Under the pieces are notes generated by a model. The model ran no database searches. It had not been told where the DNA came from and saw only the letters and a list, made by a program, of their open reading frames with translations. The translations under genes and the position numbers were made by a program. A stretch of 64,000 nt of DNA from CBDIHP01 sp965279195 (lineage in GTDB: Bacteria; Planctomycetota; Planctomycetia; Isosphaerales; Isosphaeraceae): the NCBI GenBank assembly GCA_965279195.1, contig CBDIHP010000048.1:124001-188000 (forward strand), read 5' to 3'. Positions 59,501-64,000 of the stretch are shown piece by piece; the first letter of the stretch is position 1, and each line of letters begins with the position of its first letter.

Positions 59501-60388
59501 ATGTCGAAGCCGTTTGACGCGTCGTTCAAGGACCTGTTCGAACGCCATCCCGCCGACTGGCTGGAGCTGGCGGGGATCGCGTTCGGGGGTGAGGTCGAGA
59601 TCCTGGACGGCAACCTGGCGTCGGTGGCGGCCGAGGCGGATCGGGTGGTCCGGATCCTGGCCGACCCCGACTGGCTGGTGCATTTCGAGGTGCAGGCCAG
59701 CCGGGACCTCTCGTTGCCACGGCGGATGTTCCGATACAATGCGCTGCTGGATTTGAAGTTCGGGCTGCCCGTCGAGAGCGTCCTGTTCCTCCTGAGGCCC
59801 CAGGCCGACGGGCCGGAGCTGGACGGGACGCTCCATCGGGCCAGGCCAGGCGCGGGGCCGTACCTGGCGTTCGGCTACAAGGTCATCCGGGTCTGGACGC
59901 TGTCGGCCGAGGCGCTCCTCCGGGGGAGCCTGGCGACCCTGCCGATGGCCTTGATCGCCGACGCCCCGAAGGGCAGAATTCGGTCGGTGATCCGGCGGTT
60001 CGACGACCGGCTGCGGGCCGAGGCGTCGGAGGCGGAGGCGGCGGACCTCCGGATGGTGGCGGACCTGCTCCTGAGGCTGAGATACCCGCGAGGGGAGGTG
60101 AGGACGATGTTCAGCAAGATCGACTGGATCCGCGAATGCGACTCGCTCCGCGAGGTCCACCAGGAAGGGATCGAGCAGGGGATCGAGCGCGGAATCGTCG
60201 AGGGCCGGGGGCAGGGGCGGGTGAGCGAGGTCCGGTCGCTGGTGCTCAGGCTGGGGACGAAGAAGCTGGGCGAGCCGGGGACGCAGGTGCGCCGGCGGGT
60301 CGAGGCGATGGACGACCCGGAGCGGCTCGAACTCATGGCCGAGCGGCTCCTGGATGCAACGTCCTGGGATGAGGTCGTGGCCGACTGA
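59501..60388 (+). CDS. Rpn/YadD-like PD-(D/E)XK transposase-family nuclease
   Basis: 295 residues from the ATG at 59501 (MSKPFDASFKDLFERHPADW). The N-terminal 180 residues match the PD-(D/E)XK family of RpnC/YhgA-type proteins: DASFKDLFERHPADWLELAG, then the D of LDGNLASV, then WLVHFEVQASRD (ExQ core) and LPRRMFRYNALLDLKFGLPV. The C-terminal part is helical with repeats of the type EGIEQGIERGIVEGRGQGR, and a DUF4351-like end (LVLRLGTKKLGEP). RpnA-type proteins promote recA-independent recombination and cut DNA; such genes vary in number between strains. No terminal repeats are visible, so it is a single gene rather than an insertion sequence. Confidence 0.85.
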   Translation: MSKPFDASFKDLFERHPADWLELAGIAFGGEVEILDGNLASVAAEADRVVRILADPDWLVHFEVQASRDLSLPRRMFRYNALLDLKFGLPVESVLFLLRPQADGPELDGTLHRARPGAGPYLAFGYKVIRVWTLSAEALLRGSLATLPMALIADAPKGRIRSVIRRFDDRLRAEASEAEAADLRMVADLLLRLRYPRGEVRTMFSKIDWIRECDSLREVHQEGIEQGIERGIVEGRGQGRVSEVRSLVLRLGTKKLGEPGTQVRRRVEAMDDPERLELMAERLLDATSWDEVVAD

Positions 60389-60443
60389 GGTCGCGACGCG
60401 TGCGGGGGCGTGGCCCGATGCGCCCCCGCGAAACGTCCCGGGA

Positions 60444-60833
60444 TCAGTGCTTCTGCGCGATCTGGATCAAGTTGCCGCAGGTGTCGTCGAGGACGGCGGT
60501 CGAGACGGGGCCGTAGTTCACGGGGGGCTGGGTGAAATGGACGCCCAGGGCCTCGAGCCGCCTGTGCTCGGCCTGGATGTCGTCGACGCCGAAGGAGGTG
60601 CAGGGGATGCCGTCGGCCACGAGCGCCTGCTTCCAGGGCCTCGCCGCCGGGTGCTGGTCGGGCTCCAGGAGCAGCTCGACGCCGTCGGGGGAATCGGGGG
60701 AGACGACGGTCAGCCAGCGGTGCTGGCCCATCGGGATGTCGTGCTTGACGACGAACCCGAGGGCCTCGGTGTAGAACTTCAGGGCCTTGTCCTGGTCGTC
60801 CACCAGCACGCTCGTCACCACGATCTTGATCAC
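60444..60833 (-). CDS. VOC-superfamily (glyoxalase/bleomycin-resistance-type) protein
   Basis: 129 residues. The start is GTG at 60833, overlapping the arsR stop as GTGA; it gives the family start MIKIVVTSVLVDDQDKALKF. Two beta-alpha-beta-beta-beta modules are visible: YTEALGFVVKHDIPMGQHRW with LTVVSPDSPDGVELLLEP, and IPCTSFGVDDIQAEHRRLEA with VHFTQPPVNYGPVSTAVLDD and TCGNLIQIAQKH. Members bind a metal and handle small molecules or confer resistance. The pairing with an ArsR-type regulator (arsR first) is frequent and suggests the regulator controls this enzyme. Substrate unknown. Confidence 0.9.
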   Translation of the reverse strand: MIKIVVTSVLVDDQDKALKFYTEALGFVVKHDIPMGQHRWLTVVSPDSPDGVELLLEPDQHPAARPWKQALVADGIPCTSFGVDDIQAEHRRLEALGVHFTQPPVNYGPVSTAVLDDTCGNLIQIAQKH

Positions 60834-61117
60834 GGGTCCGCCTTTCGTCCTTGTTTTTGCCAACGCCGGGCGATGGCGTCGAGCGGGGTCGTATCCAGGT
60901 CGTGATACTTGTACCGACCTTCACGCCGGGACTTCACCAGCCCGGCGGCCTCCAGCACCTCCAGGTGCTGCGAGATCGCCTGACGCGACAGCGACAGGCC
61001 GTGCTTCATCGACAGGCGCGCGCAGATCTCGAAGAGCGTCTGCCCGTCCCGCTCGCACAGCTCGTCCAGGATCGCCCGCCTCGCCGGCGCGGAGATCGCC
61101 TCGAACACGTCCGACAT
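60830..61117 (-). CDS. ArsR-family winged-helix repressor
   Basis: 95 residues from the ATG at 61117 (MSDVFEAISAPARRAILDEL). The wing-helix core is complete: ARRAILDELCERDGQTLFEI, LSLSRQAISQHLEVLEAAGL (recognition helix), VKSRREGRYKYHDLDTTPLD. It lacks the metal-binding cysteines of classical ArsR proteins, placing it in the branch that regulates adjacent VOC or SRPBCC (AHSA1) genes. It is coupled to the VOC gene by GTGA at 60830-60833, so both proteins are made together. It probably represses its own operon. Confidence 0.92.
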   Translation of the reverse strand: MSDVFEAISAPARRAILDELCERDGQTLFEICARLSMKHGLSLSRQAISQHLEVLEAAGLVKSRREGRYKYHDLDTTPLDAIARRWQKQGRKADP

Positions 61118-61262
61118 GGCCGGGATGATAGGCAAGTCGCGGCTTGCCTGTCAAGACGAGGGGTGATGGTGGTGGACGCGTCGGCCGGTCCTGCTATGCT
61201 ATTCCGGCTCGAATCGACCGGATCTCGGCCGCCCGCCCGGGCCTCGCGAGGAGTTCTCCCCC

Positions 61263-61658
61263 ATGCGTCCCCTGACCGCGACCCTGCTGATGCTCTCGGC
61301 CACCGTGGCCCTGTCGTTCCTGCCCGGCGGCCCGTCGCCGACCCGCGCGGCGGCCCCGCAGAAGAAGGCGGCCGCGATCATCCAGCATTCCGAGTGGGAC
61401 ATGTTCATTTTCCACGGCGGGGTGGCCAAGCAGGACGCCTACCTCCGGATCGACGGCGGGGTGATCTACGCCTTCAAGTCGAACGCGCCGGCGGGCAAGG
61501 CGTTCCTCGACGACGCGGGCAAGCTGCACATCGTCTTCCTCGGCCACCGCAAGATCGGCAACGGCGAGGCCCTGCTGGTGCGGAAGGCCCAGGGGCTCTG
61601 GGAGGGCCAGGTCGCCTTCCCGTCGAGCACCGCGGGCATCCGGCTCAAGAAGCGCTGA
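61263..61658 (+). CDS. Hypothetical secreted protein
   Basis: 131 residues. The ATG at 61263 opens a signal peptide (MRPLTATLLMLSATVALSFL) with a likely cut near TRAAAPQ. The mature part is small and beta-rich: SEWDMFIFHGGVAKQDAYLR, IDGGVIYAFKSNAPAGKAFL, LHIVFLGHRKIGNGEALLVR. The ribosome site is GGAG at 61250. I do not recognise the family; codon use is typical of the genome. It is divergent from arsR with 145 bases between the starts. Probably periplasmic. Confidence 0.65.
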   Translation: MRPLTATLLMLSATVALSFLPGGPSPTRAAAPQKKAAAIIQHSEWDMFIFHGGVAKQDAYLRIDGGVIYAFKSNAPAGKAFLDDAGKLHIVFLGHRKIGNGEALLVRKAQGLWEGQVAFPSSTAGIRLKKR

Positions 61659-62027
61659 GCCGCCTGAGCGGCCGGCCGACGCCGTGGGACGCCCCGTCGC
61701 GGGTTTTGCCTCATTTTGATCGCGGGGAACGGGCGAATGTCGCCGGTTGACATCGCTGTGAACCTCCCGGCGGTGAGCCCGGGCACTTTTCTCGACAAAA
61801 TCGCATCGTCTGTTTTGCCTTTCACGCGATCACATCTAGAAATTCATTGTCGCCCGAATGGGTGGCGCATCGGGGCCGGGCTCCTCCCGGGGGGGAAGGG
61901 GTGTCCGGCTTCCGGTGCGCGCGGCGGGGCCCTTCGGCCGGTCCGTGATGCCCGCTACGCTGGTTGATGTCGTTGGGGGGACGCCTCGCCTGCGGCTCCG
62001 CGGCGACACCCATCAGGCCGTCCCGCG
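61659..62027. other. Gene-free stretch before the 62-kb membrane protein gene
   Basis: 369 bases. 61974-62012 repeats the hairpin core GACGCCTCGCCTGCGG seen at 8534-8580. The rest shows no supported gene. Confidence 0.5.
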
Positions 62028-62660
62028 TCAGGCGGGGCGCTTGAGCTTCTCGATGTCGCGTCTCGGCGCGGGGGGGAGGATCTTCGGGCGGGCGGGGCGG
62101 GGGTGGCGTTTGGCGTGTCGGGAGTTCGGGGGGGGTGGGATCAGGTCGGGGGCGATGGCGGGGCCGGCCTTGGCGTCGAGGTCGTCCCAGAGCGCGGTGA
62201 GTTCGGTCAGGGAGGTCGTCGGTGCGGCCTTGACCCGGGCGACCCGGGCCTCGATGTCGGCCTTGAGTCCGTCCATGCGGGGGCGGTCGAGCAGTCCCGC
62301 GCCGGTGAGGGCCAGGAGCATGCCGTGGGTGTCGGTCACGGCCGCCTTCCAGTCGGGCTCGGGGACGCCCGGCGGCACGAACGCGGCCAGGGGGTCGATC
62401 GCCGGGGCCACCTGGGTCTCGCCGAATGCCGCCAGCGCGAGCTGATTGGCCTTCCAGGTCTGGAACAGGGCGGCGATCCCCGCCCAGAGGATCAAGACGG
62501 CGATCACCAGGCCGATCACGAACTTGCGGCCCGAGACGTTCGACTCGGGGACGACCACGCCCTCATCGCGAGGCGGGGCCGGCGTGCCGTTGGCGTGGCC
62601 TTGGCCGTTGGCTCGTGAGCCCGGGATCAAATCCTCGGGCCGGAATCTCGGGGTGGGCAT
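62028..62660 (-). CDS. Hypothetical single-span membrane protein
   Basis: 210 residues from the ATG at 62660 (MPTPRFRPEDLIPGSRANGQ). A polar N-terminal leader of 43 residues (NGTPAPPRDEGVVVPESNVS) precedes one strong helix (KFVIGLVIAVLILWAGIAAL). The ectodomain holds VPPGVPEPDWKAAVTDTHGM, LLALTGAGLLDRPRMDGLKA and VKAAPTTSLTELTALWDDLD, predicted helical. The tail is proline and basic rich (KRHPRPARPKILPPAPRRDI). I do not recognise the family. The open frame extends upstream but the leader there is not credible. It lies 111 bases after the nagB gene on the same strand. Confidence 0.6.
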   Translation of the reverse strand: MPTPRFRPEDLIPGSRANGQGHANGTPAPPRDEGVVVPESNVSGRKFVIGLVIAVLILWAGIAALFQTWKANQLALAAFGETQVAPAIDPLAAFVPPGVPEPDWKAAVTDTHGMLLALTGAGLLDRPRMDGLKADIEARVARVKAAPTTSLTELTALWDDLDAKAGPAIAPDLIPPPPNSRHAKRHPRPARPKILPPAPRRDIEKLKRPA

Positions 62661-62771
62661 CGCGGGGCCATCCCTCGGGGCATTGACGTGCGCGGGGCGG
62701 CATCGGAGAGGCTCGCCCGGCGCGTCCATGCCTCTAATCTAGGACGGTCGGGGGCATTCGAGAAGGGGATG

Positions 62772-63584
62772 TCAGGCGGGGAGGTCGGCGGCGGAGGCGG
62801 GGTCGAGGAGCCAGGTGACCTTGTTGGCGACCGTCTGGAGCAGCGAGCCGGGGACCGTCGGGGTCACCGGGCCGGTGAGCGACTTCAACACCGCGTCCGC
62901 CTTGTTCGGCCCGAAGGCCAGGATCAGGATCGACTTGGCGCCGAGGATCGACTTGGTGCCGACCGTCAGGGCCTGGCGGGGGACGAGCAGCTCGTCGCCG
63001 AAGTCCTTGATGGCGTCGGAGATGGTGGTCGGGTGGAGGTGGACCCGGCGGGTGGGGAGGGCCAGGGCGTGGTCGACGGGGATGTCGATGGGCTCGTTGA
63101 AGCCGATGTGCCCGTTGCGGCCGATGCCGAGGAGCTGGAGGTCGAGCCCCCCCTCGGCGCCGATCCAGCGGTCGAAGGCGGCGGCCGTCTCGTCGGCGAA
63201 GGCCTCGGGCACGGATCCGTCGAGCACATGCGCCTGGCCGGCGGGCAGGTCGACCCGCGAGAACAGGTGCTTGTGCATGTAGAACCGATAGCTTTGCGGG
63301 TCGAGCGGGCTGATGGGGTAGTACTCGTCCAGGTTGTAGGTCCGGACCTGGGCGAAGCTGATGTTGTGATCGCGGTGCAGGGCGGCGAGGCGGTCATACA
63401 CGGGCACGGGGGTCGCGCCCGTGGCCAGGCCGAGGACCGACGGCCCCTTCTGGATCAGCCCGGCGATGCGCACGGCGGCGGCGTCGCAGGCGAGATGGGC
63501 GTTCTCGAAGATCTCGACCGACGCCCCGTGGATCGTGCGGATTTGCTTGGCCTTGGGCGATTCCAGCGGGCGGGACTTGGGCAT
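62772..63584 (-). CDS. nagB: Glucosamine-6-phosphate deaminase
   Basis: 270 residues. NagB converts glucosamine 6-phosphate to fructose 6-phosphate and ammonia, the entry of amino sugars into glycolysis. Motifs: VLGLATGATPVPVYDRLAAL (substrate phosphate loop), TYNLDEYYPISPLDPQSYRF (catalytic Asp and the D-E-Y region), LQLLGIGRNGHIGFNEPIDI with the catalytic His, and KSILGAKSILILAFGPNKAD. A 16-residue N-terminal extension (MPKSRPLESPKAKQIRTI) precedes the usual start. It is consistent with use of amino sugars or recycling of cell-wall material. The gene is followed at 63601 by repeat copy 5 (on its upstream side). Confidence 0.93.
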   Translation of the reverse strand: MPKSRPLESPKAKQIRTIHGASVEIFENAHLACDAAAVRIAGLIQKGPSVLGLATGATPVPVYDRLAALHRDHNISFAQVRTYNLDEYYPISPLDPQSYRFYMHKHLFSRVDLPAGQAHVLDGSVPEAFADETAAAFDRWIGAEGGLDLQLLGIGRNGHIGFNEPIDIPVDHALALPTRRVHLHPTTISDAIKDFGDELLVPRQALTVGTKSILGAKSILILAFGPNKADAVLKSLTGPVTPTVPGSLLQTVANKVTWLLDPASAADLPA

Positions 63585-63600
63585 CGGGGATCAAATCCTG

Positions 63601-63735
63601 GTAGCGTGCGCTGCGACGCGTACTCGCGTCCACCGCACCCTTGAGGGCGTGGATGGGGAGGATGGCCCCGTCGGCCGGGGCGATCGTCGGTGCGGTGGTC
63701 GCGGACGTTCGTCCGCGAAGCACCACACCATATTA
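63601..63735. repeat. TAGGGTGTGGTG element, copy 5 of 5
   Basis: The right end GCACCACACCATATTAGTGC and the left end GTAGCGTGCGCTGCGACGCG are more diverged than in other copies. Internal GTCCACCGCACCC and GATCGTCGGTGCGGTGG pair. The right end meets the stop codon TAA (63733-63735) of the last gene. Confidence 0.7.
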
Positions 63736-64000
63736 GTGCGCCGCGACGGCCTCGACGGAGGCGACCTGCGAGCGTGGCATCGTCTTCAACTGCTGCAGGG
63801 CCATCTGGATCGGGTCGTTGGTCGGCCACTCATTCGTGGGGACTTCGGCCGATTCGAGCTGGAACAGCTCGACGCCGACGAATCGCTCATCCGTGCGATG
63901 GGCACGGCCGCTGAGGCTGTGGCCCTCGGCCCACTCGCGCGTGAGGGCGGCGTAGGCCCGGCCGAGGTGGGAGCAGAACTCGGTGTAGTCGGTCAGGAGG
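63733..64000 (-). CDS. C-terminal end of a hypothetical protein (continues outside window)
   Basis: The last 88 residues of a protein whose start lies beyond 64000: LLTDYTEFCSHLGRAYAALT, REWAEGHSLSGRAHRTDERF, VGVELFQLESAEVPTNEWPT, DPIQMALQQLKTMPRSQVAS. The frame has no stop from 64000 to the TAA at 63733-63735 and the composition is typical of coding DNA here. I do not recognise the family from this fragment. It has no membrane segment. Its stop codon lies at the edge of repeat copy 5, so that element has inserted exactly behind, or has reshaped, the end of the gene. Confidence 0.6.
   Translation of the reverse strand, partial: LLTDYTEFCSHLGRAYAALTREWAEGHSLSGRAHRTDERFVGVELFQLESAEVPTNEWPTNDPIQMALQQLKTMPRSQVASVEAVAAH

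Overview
The window is a GC-rich chromosomal segment from a planctomycete, most likely an Isosphaeraceae-type bacterium. The evidence is a set of family signatures typical of Planctomycetota: three DUF1501 proteins with Tat-like signals, a giant PSCyt1/DUF1549/DUF1553 cytochrome, a DUF1559 prepilin-like protein followed by a small lipoprotein, DUF1080, two PknB-type kinases with long extra parts, and several small Planctomycetes-only proteins. I saw no rRNA, tRNA or CRISPR array.

Layout. 1-5.5 kb is an accessory strip: a kinase cut by the window edge, a decayed IS4 transposase, a 5'-truncated Hint/toxin gene bracketed by two inverted copies of a MITE-like element, and a strongly G/T-skewed gene-free stretch. 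5.5-13.2 kb carries a secreted DUF1080 protein, an amino-acid permease, and an ABC exporter whose permease is fused to an M1-type peptidase. 13.6-24.8 kb is mostly housekeeping: tilS, a plant-HAL3-like phosphopantothenoylcysteine decarboxylase, an Mrr-like nuclease, an SMP-30 protein, ispD, xseA, xseB and a membrane kinase. 25-32.7 kb is the planctomycete DUF1501/PSCyt1 cluster. 32.9-38.2 kb has nadK, a compact toxin/antitoxin-looking cluster, dxs and ispA. 40-49.6 kb has the DUF1559 unit, a blaI/blaR-like pair whose sensor gene is broken by an IS1595-type element, an AraC regulator and small membrane or secreted proteins. 49.7-52.3 kb is an AT-richer island with a sensor-like gene split by an IS3-family element. 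52.4-64 kb has a GNAT protein, an ECF sigma/anti-sigma pair, ldh, a propeller glycosidase-like protein, a PD-(D/E)XK transposase-like protein, an ArsR/VOC pair, nagB and a gene cut by the window edge.

How genes work together. ispD, dxs and ispA belong to isoprenoid precursor synthesis; dxs and ispA overlap by one base. The ATPase and permease-peptidase overlap by ATGA. blaI and the sensor overlap by ATGA, and a perfect 20-bp dyad lies just upstream. arsR and the VOC gene overlap by GTGA. The sigma factor and its TTG-started anti-sigma factor are consecutive.

The most notable non-genic content is repetitive. One roughly 170-bp palindromic family built on GGTCTCCxGACC occurs five times. A second family ending in TAGGGTGTGGTG occurs five times, and several copies sit at or supply stop codons. 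Long perfect hairpins fill gaps between convergent genes. Both insertion sequences are flanked by clear target duplications, and removing them on paper restores uninterrupted frames of 838 and 406 residues.
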